Positions 21,876 through 32,297 of a stretch of DNA of 64,000 nt are shown piece after piece (the stretch's first letter is position 1; every line of letters starts with the position of its first letter). The notes beneath the pieces were generated by a model. It was not told the origin of the DNA. It saw only the letters and a program-made list of their open reading frames with translations, and made no database searches. Made by a program: the position numbers and the translations under genes. Source of the stretch: Chondrus crispus (Eukaryota; Rhodophyta; Florideophyceae; Gigartinales; Gigartinaceae); contig NW_005179152.1 of the NCBI RefSeq assembly GCF_000350225.1, positions 5,752 through 69,751 on the forward strand. Reading direction: 5' to 3'.

Positions 21876-24717
21876 TCAATGATGCCCAGCATTCGTCTTC
21901 GTAAGTCCATCTGCAACCATGTCTTCCGATGCAACTAGACCAATGTTTGATATTTCCTGGCGATTGTAGGCTTGACGAGCAGCAGCAATATCGATGAGGA
22001 GTCTTCGTTCGGTTGTTTTGGATGCCTTTGTAATGGTGTCGAAAACTTGTTTAGAGTCGGTTAAAACGTACAGCGGGATCTTTCTGTCGTACATACGCTC
22101 CAGGTCATGCCCTAACATAAACGCACGATCGAAACCATCTGCCAAGGCAAATATCTCTCCTCCCATTATCGATCTGACAACTCTTCTTGATTTTTTGCTG
22201 GAGAAGTCGATAATATGAGCGGCGTTGTTCGCATCGAATAGCATAATTACGTACCCAAGTTGTGAGGTGCAATCCAAATTGGTACCAAAGGCGGCGTCCG
22301 CATAGACACGAATCTGCAATGTTTCGATATTTAGCGGATCGAAACTCAATTGTAAAGGCTCTCTTTTTAGGTACTTGATGCATCGATTGAATGCCTCGAT
22401 ATGCCTGCTTTCGAAGGCTTTCTCTGTGACTTGTGCTGCTTTATTTACGTAGCAGGCGATGTCTGGCCTCGTGTGGGTGATCCAGGCTAATGCCGCACGA
22501 GCGCTACGAAAGTGCTCGAACGTTGCATCTTCAGGTAACATCTCAATCCTCTGGATGTGGTCGGGTTGATGGATTCGAACACTACTACCAGGCGTAGATT
22601 CGATTTGCATGCCATAAAATTCGACCTTATCCCACTGTCTTGGCCTCGAGTCAAATTTATGCAGTGTAGCTTCGGTGAGGCGCTGGAAAGCGTCGTTACC
22701 ACACAGTAGTCCATCGTCTACTGGCATTCCCATTAGTCCAGAAGCATCTTCTTCATCTGCATCAATCTTAAGATACAAAGACGAGTCACCTGTGAGCGGT
22801 TCCATGCCTAGATCGCTCTTGGCATGCTTGTCCACCGTCACATTTCAGTAATCACCGGCATCAGTGGTCCCGTATATCGGCTTGATCAACTTCAACACTT
22901 GGCGCGCATTAAGAGAGAACAAGGGAGCATCTGCTGGTTTCGGCTGAAGGTAGAGCTCACGCAAAAGACATTCATCAATTTGTGTATATGCTTGGGTGAC
23001 GTCGTGGCTGAAGATTCGAAACCTTTTCGACGCAGAAAAGGATGCAATCATTCGAACCGAGCTTTGTCTTAGTGAGGTAACATTGTGGATTATGTAGTCC
23101 TTTTCCCTATCTGAGAAACCTTGAGCAACGAAGCGCGCTTTCGGGGTCTCACGTTCAGAGCCAGCGTTCTTCAATGTGAGGACGAAGCGACCGCCTAGCA
23201 CATTTGCATTCTCCGGAACGTCCTTCTTTGACATCCTAACCCAAACACCGCGATCTTCTAAGCCTCTCACTTCCTTCTTCATGGCTGACAAGAAGGCAGC
23301 GTTCTTAGATCGAGGATCGGATGATTCAATAACCTCCGTTAGGAATGTGGCGAACTCCATATAAAATTCGTCAGGAGATATTGCGTTGTCCTCAGCCGGT
23401 GATGAGAATAGATCCTGTAACGGATCGCGAAGGGACTCTAGCCATGCATTTGATGCCTCTGCTGGCGACAGACCCTTGCTTGTGGTATTATTGCTCGGAT
23501 TGTACTCACTGGGTTCCGTAGTGCTTGGCTTTTCGTTATGCATTGGACGCAAGTACGGCCTCACTTTGTCGATAGACATTTGTGTTGTACGTCCTTGGGA
23601 ATTGATGAACACTGACTTGTCTCTCACGTCGAGCACATGAAATGGTCCAACCCATTTGTTCACGAGAGGTTCTTTAAAGACAAGCACTTCAGAGCCTATG
23701 CTGACATCGCGGTTGGTGGCAGCCGGAACATTTGATCTCAACGCTGTGCTAAGCCGGCTACGGGCAACCTCTTTAGACATATCCTTTCGTGCTGCCTGCA
23801 TGGCATTCATGCGCTGGACTTGGCCAGGTAGCTGGACAGATCCTGGAAGAAGGATTCTTGGCATAACTCCAAACACCAGAAGGCTTGGTACCAAACCCTT
23901 TGGTCCTGCAGTATCATTCATGGCTTTTGTAGCTAGTCTTAATGCGTCTTTCATTGGTATATCAGGAAACTCATCGCGTATCTTGCGAAAAATACGACGC
24001 AGGTAGTGGTGATACCTCTCTCCGACGCCTAGGCTGTTGTGGCTTTCGACACCCGATAAGCGAAGCTGAACTCCCTCCATGCTCGTGTAGGACGCGAACC
24101 TGCGAGAGCGGAACTGGGGGCCTTGATCTGCGTGTATCTCAAGCGCGTGACCGATGTAGGGAAGGATCCAGTGCGACAAGTATGTGCTCCACAACTCGTC
24201 GACAGTCTGTTTCGGGAGGAAAGCAGCTGCACTGAACTTAGTGTCCTTGTCCACCATATGCAACACTGCCTTCCCCTCGAGGAACATAATGTCCATACAA
24301 ACGCACCTATTTAACACGACATCATCGGACGGAAGAGCGGTTCTGAATCTGCTCGGAGCGGCCACGTTTCTCTGGCAAACGTCACACTCCGATGCGACCC
24401 TCTCCAGTTCTTTAAGATCAGATGGAGTTGTACTCGCATTGTCGGCCCGCTTTAGCATTGCGTAGAGACGTCCTGAATCTGGATGAAAGAAGTGTTTGTG
24501 CAGCTTCAACATTTCCTCTGATGTGTAGAATATTCCGTAGTCCCATTCAAGATATAGATGTCCCAGTTTCCGCGTTAAAGGGAATGACCAAGCGCGGATC
24601 TTCGATTCGAGTAAATCATTTGCCGCATCAACGATCATCTTGTACTCGTCGAGAAAGTCTAGGCCGAGGAGTAGCGGGACGTCTACATCAACCGCTTCGA
24701 TGTTCGGGCATATAAGT
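21876..24717 (-). pseudogene. Copia integrase, reverse transcriptase and RNase H
   Basis: One frame from about 24717 to 21876 with a single in-frame TGA at 22845-22847. Integrase: zinc module (LHKHFFHPD...CDVCQ), then catalytic D in VCMDIMF, D in HADQGPQF, E in GVGERYHHY. The usual D-N-G is D-Q-G, a divergent copia lineage. RT: KARFVAQGFSDRE, motif A SHDVTQAYTQ, then DAGDY followed by TGA where a Trp codon is likely (TGG to TGA), and a VDDGLLCG motif C. RNase H ends in DSKQVFDTITK and DMVADGLTK. Apart from the one TGA, about 920 residues read through. Confidence 0.9.
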
Positions 24718-26614
24718 GCGTTCCATTGATGGGAATCCTTATCTCAATACGACCAAGTCCGATGTGGCGGCGGTTTCCAAACTTGAACTTAAGGTCATGC
24801 CCGTGCTTGCGCGGCCTGAACTCCTCCCCGATAAGCCTGAAGTACGCCAGGCCTTGTTGTTTTCCGATGACAGACTTTTGTGCTCCCGTATCGATACATG
24901 CGCCTAGGAAGGGAACGTCCTTGTCGGTACCGAACACATGGTCAGACTTGAATATTGAGGCGTTATCCCCTTCGTACACGACGAATACGTAGTCTTCTCT
25001 ATCTTGCTGCGAGAAGTATGGATGGAGGGAATCTTCTTCCTGAGATAAAGTCTCGTTTGAATGTAGAGGGCGTGGGGAAGTGCAGTCAACGTCGTACTGG
25101 CTAGACTCCTCCAAGATGCATTCAAAGATCTCACGATCAGTCTGCTTCTCTGGGATGTCTTTCTCCTCGACCTCTTCTCGGGCGCCGGAAGCAGATCCTT
25201 GGTCGAGTTGCTGACATAATTGAGCAAGAACGAGGTGTACAGAACGTTCTCCAGTCTGTTTCCTTTTTCGAAAGTAGTCCAGTTTGTTAGCAGCGGCTTT
25301 AGCTGCGTTTATCGGCCGCGGGCAGTCTCGAATGGTATGTGTTTTGTCTTCACAGTTGAAACACCCTTGAATGCTAAGTGGATCGAAACTGGTTCTCGGT
25401 CTAGATGACGGAGTGCTGAAACCCCTTGAACTTCTGAAGAAGCGATTACGAGATGGGTGTTTGGCATACCGGGTCTGACCTGCGAAGAGTATCCCTGGGA
25501 CCTCATCGTCGTAGCCAAGGTCTTTGGTCTTTGTTGCGGCATCTCTCAACATGGCTTGCTTTGCTTCCTTCTGGAGTTGGAGAGCAGCCTCCAGTTCGCC
25601 GTAGAGCTGTTGGAAAGAGAGACCGTGCGTTGCCACCCTGCTCAGCGGCTCATGGGACCACCCAGATCCAACGACTGCGTTCGGAAGGAATTCTACTTTA
25701 TGTGCATCACCGCGATGGGAAGCAGGTCCTTGACGAGACAACTTCGTGATCACCTTATAGATTTTGGATAGTGCCGCAGACTCATCTGGCCCATCTGAAA
25801 CGAACGTAGAGATCCGCAAAGTGTTGAGGTAGTTTTTCACCCTTGCCTGTCTAACAGGGGAATTGTATTCATTCTCAACCAGATCTATGGCTTGTTGGTA
25901 TGAGGTTGCATAGCCATCTACTCGATCCAGGTAGAACCTCTTCGCATCCCCGGATAGGAGATTGTGCATGTAGTGAAGCTTTTGTGTTGGAGACAGAGAA
26001 TAATCTCGGCATACTTGCATGTACTCATCCACGAACTCCATCCACGACTCACCAAGCGCCCCGCTAAACTTTTTATCCCTGTCTCTGAGACGCATGGCAA
26101 CATTGTGTGCTAGTCTATCAGGGGCACTTGCGGTGGAGGTGGAGGCAGAGCGTGATTGCGACTCTTCTTGGCGGTTGTTGTCCGTCCGGGAAAGATCGGT
26201 CCTCATTCGACGACCTGCAGCCATGATCTCGGTGACGATGCCAATCGCAGCTTGTTGATCTTCCTGCTCTTCGTATAGATTATGAGCAAGAGTCATCATG
26301 ATGCGGCGAGAGGAGTGCTGCTGCATGTTAGCTCCGTGTGAATCAAGGAAGTTGCGGAGCTCAGTGTAGACTGCCGGTAGTTCACAGAGTTCCTTTTAAA
26401 AAAGGTCTGCGGGAGGGAACATGTCTGCGAATATGCGTAGAAGACCATCCCCTTGGGCAGCCTCAGTGGCTTCTAAATGGCGTACAGAGGACACGAATCC
26501 CTTCTGTTTGTCGTTAAGGTCAGCCAGAGGGACGTGGTGCATGAAGCGGGGTTCTGCCTGTTGCCCGGATCCCGAAGGCGAGGTTGCATCTGATGTTTCC
26601 TGCTGTTGTGACAT
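24683..26614 (-). pseudogene. Copia gag and protease N-terminus
   Basis: Starts at the ATG at 26614 (MSQQQETSDATSPSGSGQQA). An in-frame TAA at 26396-26398 (context TTTTTTAAAAG) is followed in the same frame by KELCELPAVYTELRNFL and then the 547-residue ORF. Gag shows a capsid-like helical region, a zinc knuckle CFNCEDKTHTIRDC (CX2CX4HX4C) and the protease motif GACIDTGAQKSVI. Near 24718 the frame shifts, and the protease C-terminal strand (VPLLLGLDFLDEY) continues in the integrase frame. Confidence 0.88.
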
Positions 26615-27924
26615 GTTCAGTGTTGGTACAAGTTCGGCTTCGGCAAAAATTTCAACCTTGAAAGGGTACTCCGACCCTTGGCGCCCTGTCCTCTACAGGG
26701 GAAGTCCTTGGAGGGATACCGTCCCACAACGGGAAGGTCTGACCTTCGGCACCCGGAGACCGTCCGGGTCGGAAACGACTTCAGCTGTCTACCTACTCCT
26801 GAGTTTGCTGGAGCGGGCGCGACGATCCTTACGAGAGATCCACAGCAGCCGATACACTGGCTAAAGGCTGTCTACTCCCTTTCAGGAAGCTTGCGCGACG
26901 CGACTAGACTAGTTTCTCAAACCCTCCCCGTCGGTACAAAACCCCGTCCAGATCGGTCGCTGTGTGGTCACCAGGCCTTTCGACCAAACACCGTTATCCG
27001 CCCACTGCTGAAACAGCGAACCGGTGGGGACTCACTAACACTTCCTCACTTTTGGTTCAAGTTGCGGCCCTCGCTATCGCTCTCGGGGAAAAGAATTGTC
27101 CACTAGAGTAGTCGTTGGTAATCGAAAGGATGTACTGGGACTCTGCTCACAGCCGCAGTCTTCGATGTGCTAGTCACGTGTGAGGCCTTTGGCACGGCCG
27201 GTGGCAGCGTGTTGTCTTTGAGGCGGTGATTTGGTTACGGCATCTGGACCGTAACGCGGCAGGGAGTGGCAATAGTGTACCCTTTAGGAGGCGGTGTGGC
27301 GGTAGCGACACGGCAGCAAGCGCGGGGAGAGGCGGTAACGCAGCGTGAGCGGTGTGGCGTTGTGTCTGGTGGCGGCACAGTGGAGCGCGAGGCGGCGTCA
27401 CAATCGGAGCAAGGCGGCGTTCAAGTGTGAGAGAGAGGCGGAGTCACCGTCAGAGCGAGAGTTGGCGGTACCGTGAGCAAGAGGCGGCACGGAAAAGTGC
27501 GACGGCGCGGCTCGACGAGCGGCAGTGCGCAGCGAGCGGCAAGGATCAGCGAGCGGCGAGGAGCAGCGAGTGGCAAGGAGCTGCGAACAAAAAGAACAGA
27601 AAGCAGCCAGGAGCAGCACGCAGTAGGAAGCGGCAAGCAGTAAGCCACAGAGTACCGCAACCGACGGGGTGCGGCGATCAGCGGGGTGCGGCGAGCAGCA
27701 GACTGCGGCGAGCGGCGGGGAGTGGCGAGCGAGCGGCGGGGCGCGGCCAGCGGCGGGGCGCGGCCAGCGGCACGTCGCGGTGAGCGGTAGACTGCGGCGA
27801 GCGGCGGGGCGGTTAGGTACGACGGAGAAGGGCGGACAGCCACTGCGCGACGCCGGACAAGAAGAAAAAAGTGGAGATCACGGGTACGGTTTTTCTGTTC
27901 TCGGGCAAAAAATTAATTCATGAA
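26615..27924. other. Copia 5' untranslated region with GCGGC-rich array
   Basis: Region between the 5' LTR and the gag ATG. About 27400-27830 is low-complexity GCGGCGAGCGGCGGGG-type DNA in which many frames stay open; these ORFs are artefacts of composition. No gene is seen in 26640-27170. Confidence 0.6.
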
Positions 27925-28177
27925 TGTGGAATTTGCCACTAAAATGGAGAAATTCGAGGGAAAACTGCCGACGACCGGCAGTTCTTTACTGTACGAGAGT
28001 CGGTGAACGACTCGATACGTACGGTGTGTGTCTTCCCTCTACCATCCCCCGACGCCCGTTACTCGGAATCATCGGGGGGACTTATATACTCACTACAGAG
28101 AGGGAAATTACTAGAGTATCTTGTCCTTATAGCGCGTGGAGAAAAACACGCGCCAATCAACTTCTGCAGTTTTCACA
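27925..28177 (-). repeat. Copia 5' LTR (253 bp)
   Basis: Partner of 21456-21708. The right flank GGCAG repeats the left flank of the other LTR. Confidence 0.93.
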
Positions 28178-28506
28178 GGCAGAGAGGTGCTTCGTAGAGT
28201 TGGGTTGCCTTTGCGAGATGGCAGGTGCATAGATTTTTGCAAAGGCGGAGTTGAGGATGTTTTCGGCAAGGGGCAAGCACTGCGTCCACCGGAGCACAGC
28301 GTCCAAATTCGAAAGTTACAAACTTACAGAAGTAGCCAATATATGATTGACATTTGTCATTACACACTGACATAACTTGAGCTTGCAGTGTAGGGTCGTA
28401 TTTGGTTTCAAATCATATATTAACGCCCAGTAGCCAATAGTAGCGCAAATCATGGCTCCGGGCAAGCAAACCCGGGCAAACTCGGGCAAGCTAAGACACT
28501 CCCTTA

Positions 28507-30430
28507 GTTTAGAGAGGCCCTCACTTTCCCCTAGCGCCGTGTCCCCCCTACTGCCCAGAGGTATGATAAGTTTTGGACAAAAGGGTAGCCGGGCAATTAA
28601 CGTGGACCCCAATAATTTTGAATCCTCACTATTTTACTTATCCTGATTAATTACAGTGATCGGCGCACCTGTCAACAGTTTTCTACCGGTACAGAAAACG
28701 AGACTGTTCCTTGCTTGTCTTCCATTTTCCTCGTGTGATAAGGATTATTCCGACCAGCCAGCAAGTACCACTCCAGAAAAGTATTATTTGGTAAAAAGGT
28801 TAATTTGGGAACTCAGTTCTGGTTGCTCTTATGAACGCATGCCGCTGAGGAAAACCAAGCGCGGACACTGGGTACATGTGTCCGTGTGATACGCTCTCTC
28901 CGGTGCGTATTAAATTACCAAATAGACCTTTTTCTAAAAATCTGTGTATTGCCGCCCAATAAAAGAAAATTCGGGGTTTCTCTGATCCAGTACGGCTAGA
29001 GATTCTGCATCTCCTCGCAGTTGGTTTGCCAACGCAGAACATCCATCACCACCAGTCTGACCTCATTTGGGCAAGGGGAAGCCTAAATCCCCNNNNNNNN
29101 NNNNNNNNNNNNNNNNNNNNNNNNNNNNNNNNNNNNNNNNNNNNNNNNNNNNNNNNNNNNNNNNNNNNNNNNNNNNNNNNNNNNNNNNNNNNGACGCACA
29201 ACGCGGCAGTCGCACCAGCAAGACTTATCTTGTTATGGTACACTGCACTGCCCTGTACAATAGATAGAGATTACACAATCGTACAGTTATGCATCGTACC
29301 TCATACACTACAGTATATCCTCCCATCAGAAATAAACGAACTCACCTGTTTCCACGTGGGTGACGAGTTACATTAAGGTGACGTCGCTTGTTCACATCTT
29401 TTTTTTTGGACCAGTGCTTTTTTGTTCGATAACAATGCCAACAATTTCCCCGCCAACTAGACCATTCACTTCCATCCGAGCACATTTGCAAAGCAGCCCT
29501 GACCGACTACTCTTTGAGAGCATGCTGGACACCTTGTTTCTTGTGACACAGACTTTGAAGTCAATTCATTGAATTCTTCCTTTAAGCACATATTTTCTTG
29601 CCTTGCAACCTTGCCATGTCTGCGCGCAAATATTGTACCATGTGCGCAATAAAAACAAGTGATGCCCATATTAACTATTTTTGACACACGCAAAAAGACA
29701 GGTCTTATTAGACTGCACACTTTGCACAAAAAGGTCTCCAATGAAGGTCCTCTTCAAGCCGCAGCACCAGTGGCGACGTGCCAGTGGCACTCAGTTTTGA
29801 GAAAGCACATCCACCAGTTCTTCTCTCAATTGAATCGCCTGCGTACAACGAGGTCAAAATGTGCTTGTGCGGGAATGAGCAATGCACCCGGCTGGCAAGA
29901 TCCCCTCATCTTCTGGAAGTCCAAAGTGATACGAGTGCTACATTCAATGAACATTTCTGACATGGGTACAGTACAGACTACATTTTGAGCCACAGTGCAC
30001 TACGTTTCTGCACTCATGTTTGCCCATAGCTTCCCGCCCTCATCAATACTCTGTGGGGATGACAGCACCATCTCTCTTCACCCAAAGTTTCGCGGAATGC
30101 ACTTTTAGGCTTTGGGCCATCTTTTCCAATACTGTACAAGGGTACAGTATTGCATCGTTCTCGAGATCCTCTTGATTTAGTACTGCACCACCATCGTCCA
30201 ACCGTTCGTCACTCTCTTTCTGAAGAAGTTCGAATCAGTGTGCCAGTGACCCCGCTCTACGTTTCCGTATTTTATAGCACTGGTTAAAATTAATTACCCT
30301 CTAGCTAGGAAGAGCAAGACCGGGGAACGTGACACGAGTATTGGAATATGTATTCACACAATCACGGCCGCATTTGAAGCATGTAGCAGCACGCGGCACT
30401 GTTGATCCCTCTCTCCAAACACCTCTCGCG
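28507..30430. other. Intergenic DNA, no gene seen, with a 100-N gap
   Basis: Host-type AT-richer sequence. Assembly gap at 29093-29192. Only short ORFs occur. TACTGTAC/GTACAGTA motifs begin to appear from about 29970. Confidence 0.5.
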
Positions 30431-30438
30431 TATTTATA
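30431..30438 (+). promoter_or_regulatory. TATA box of the reductase gene
   Basis: TATTTATA, 102 bp upstream of the ATG at 30540, followed by a C/T-rich stretch (CTCTTCCTCTCCTTCCCC) suitable for a start site. Confidence 0.6.
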
Positions 30439-30539
30439 CCAGGACAGATCTACTCGTACTGCTCTTCCTCTCCTTCCCCAGTCGTCGCAACTAGCCTGAT
30501 GCGCGCAAGAGTTTCACGCTTTGCTTCTTGAACACAGCC

Positions 30540-32297
30540 ATGAACAGCCTTGCCAAAGATGAAGAGTATGGGACAGAGAATTCCAAACAACTGCCCGAAC
30601 GCAGGCGTTATCGTCCCTTTATTCACTACGAGACCTTTGTTTGGGTTGTCTATGGCACGTTCGCAATCTTGGCCATCGTTGACCGCTTTGTTTGGAATGT
30701 CTGGGCTCGAGAGACGTACAGAATCGGTACAGGTACAGCCGGGTCAGACTTTGTTGACGGTCTTAAAGATGGCCCTTGGTCTGTAAAGATGTATGATGCG
30801 GTTGCCAGAATCAGTGGAAGATTTGACATTGTTTCACTGAATTTACTCTTGTTCACCATGTCGCACACTACGTATGCCTGGTTGAGCCAAAGCTGGCTCG
30901 CAAGAAATGTTTTCGACATGAGAAACTACATGGCGGCAAACAGAAGACTGCACAAATGGAATGGCATTGGTATCGTCGTGGCCACCCTGCTTCATGTGTG
31001 GAGCATCGTCTTTCCCTGCATCACCCACGGTTGGAAAGCTCAAGTTGTGCTTGGTCACTTTGAATGGATTCTCAGCGAAAGAGGGCCCAAGGGTTTCAAG
31101 GACATCAACGTCGCAACCGAGACAATGAGTCTTCAGGGAGATGATGTTTTCCGTATTATCGAGATGACAATCTTGCTGGGTATCCTCCTGCCGCTAAGCA
31201 TCAAATGGCTTTCAACCAGGTGGCATCTAGGAGTCCAGCTGCACAATGTCATTTCCACTCTGTATTTCGTCGATATCGTTCGCAGACATACCCATCCCCA
31301 TTCATGGATCCTCAACACACCATTTTTCTTGTGGTGGGTGGCTGATCTCATAGCTGGGGTATACTGGAAACGCCAAAAGCCCGAAATCTCCCGCGTTCAC
31401 CTCAGCCAGGACTACATGCTGTTATTCTGGAACCAACTCAAGAGAAGCACCACTGTCGGTCCGAAATACTTTTTGAAGTTGGAAGAGTCGTCGCGAACGG
31501 AGCGTGCGCACGTTTTCACTGGCTTTGAGAATCGCGCAAACCTCAACTTGATCGACGACAAGTGCTGGTCGGCATGCTTAATAGTACGAGTCTACCACAG
31601 CAAGCGGAGGCCGAGGCTCGGAAAGAAGGACAAATGTTCACACACTCAACGGGTAGCCGAGTCGACCGACCTTAATCTTTGGACGTGGGGACCGTTCTTG
31701 GGTGAGATGTCCGAAAAGATTCGGGTGGCCATGGAGTCTGGCCACCGACCGATTACCCTAGTCGCCGGCGGATCAGCAGCTGGGTATCTCATCGATGCCG
31801 TTCAGAAGCATGGGTTGGAGAACAATGAACTGTCGCTGACCTGCCTTTACACATGCCGCGATGAAGGACTTTTCCAATGGGTTACGCAGGTCTTTGCAGC
31901 ACTGACCAAAGATGTAGCCAAGGAGAACGTTCGCATAGTCGTCGCATTGACTGATGGCGGTAACGCAGATGACGCAGAACTATCGGATATGGTTGAAAGT
32001 AGGGTCAAGGCCATTTCAGATATCACTGGTCGATCGTCCTCGTCTGACGAAGATAGTTCAAAATCATCTCTTAGCCTCCAGTATGGTCGGCTCAACTTTT
32101 TTAAGCAAATTCCACGGCGAAGTCTCGTCTACTTTCAGGGTTCTGGAGGGCTTCAAAATGCAGTATCCAAGGGATGCAAGAGCAATCGCTGTAGACTGAT
32201 CGCCGGACCCGCATACGATCAGGACGAGAAGAAGAAGAAGAACTTGCTCGAAGCACTTCGACTAAACTGTTTTGACAGGAAGGGGCAGGTAGTGTAA
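30540..32297 (+). CDS. Ferric reductase / NADPH-oxidase-like membrane oxidoreductase
   Basis: 585 residues, one exon, starting at the first ATG (MNSLAKDEEYGTENSKQLPE). About six membrane helices: residues 31-52, 96-117, 140-160, 206-222, 229-248 and 258-275. Heme-ligand pairs are visible as H138/H152 (LHKWNG...LLHVW) and H235/H250 (QLHNVI...RRH), near the 13-15-residue spacing of the ferric-reductase domain, which passes electrons across a membrane. The cytosolic half is divergent: no clear HPFT flavin motif; WTWGPFLGEM (381-390) and LVAGGSAAGYLIDAVQ (407-422) look like the GPFG and NAD(P)-binding glycine motifs, and YFQGSGGLQNAVSKGC (531-546) the terminal nucleotide-binding motif. Role in iron or superoxide chemistry is inferred. 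It is the only intact host gene here. Confidence 0.8.
   Translation: MNSLAKDEEYGTENSKQLPERRRYRPFIHYETFVWVVYGTFAILAIVDRFVWNVWARETYRIGTGTAGSDFVDGLKDGPWSVKMYDAVARISGRFDIVSLNLLLFTMSHTTYAWLSQSWLARNVFDMRNYMAANRRLHKWNGIGIVVATLLHVWSIVFPCITHGWKAQVVLGHFEWILSERGPKGFKDINVATETMSLQGDDVFRIIEMTILLGILLPLSIKWLSTRWHLGVQLHNVISTLYFVDIVRRHTHPHSWILNTPFFLWWVADLIAGVYWKRQKPEISRVHLSQDYMLLFWNQLKRSTTVGPKYFLKLEESSRTERAHVFTGFENRANLNLIDDKCWSACLIVRVYHSKRRPRLGKKDKCSHTQRVAESTDLNLWTWGPFLGEMSEKIRVAMESGHRPITLVAGGSAAGYLIDAVQKHGLENNELSLTCLYTCRDEGLFQWVTQVFAALTKDVAKENVRIVVALTDGGNADDAELSDMVESRVKAISDITGRSSSSDEDSSKSSLSLQYGRLNFFKQIPRRSLVYFQGSGGLQNAVSKGCKSNRCRLIAGPAYDQDEKKKKNLLEALRLNCFDRKGQVV

Larger units (their letters stand above)
21456..28177 (-). 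mobile_element. Ty1/copia-type LTR retrotransposon (6722 bp)
   Basis: Two 253-bp LTRs (21456-21708, 27925-28177) differ at only a few bases and are flanked by the 5-bp direct repeat GGCAG (21451-21455, 28178-28182). On the minus strand the order is gag, protease, integrase, RT, RNase H; integrase before RT defines copia. It lies inside the TTA-flanked TIR element, so it is younger than that element. Lesions: TAA in gag, a frame change in protease, TGA in RT. I see no canonical TGG-starting primer-binding site next to the 5' LTR. Confidence 0.92.
20534..28503. mobile_element. TIR DNA transposon with TTA target duplication (PIF/Harbinger-like?), split by copia
   Basis: The left end GGGTGTGTCTTAACTTGCCC and the reverse complement of the right end GGGAGTGTCTTAGCTTGCCC match at 18 of 20 bases, and CCGGGTTTG/CCCGAGTTTG motifs follow in both. 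Both ends are flanked by TTA (20531-20533, 28504-28506). TTA/TAA duplication and a GGG start fit PIF/Harbinger. Without the copia insertion the element is only about 1.25 kb and holds one short RRSPR ORF, so it is a non-autonomous or deleted copy. No transposase is visible. It also contains a 31-bp direct repeat (TACGT(C/T)AGTAGTGGACAGG) at about 20620-20690. Confidence 0.65.

Noticed and set aside
27352..27923. Long GCGGC-rich ORFs on both strands
   Set aside because: Low-complexity DNA keeps several frames open at once; inside the copia leader.
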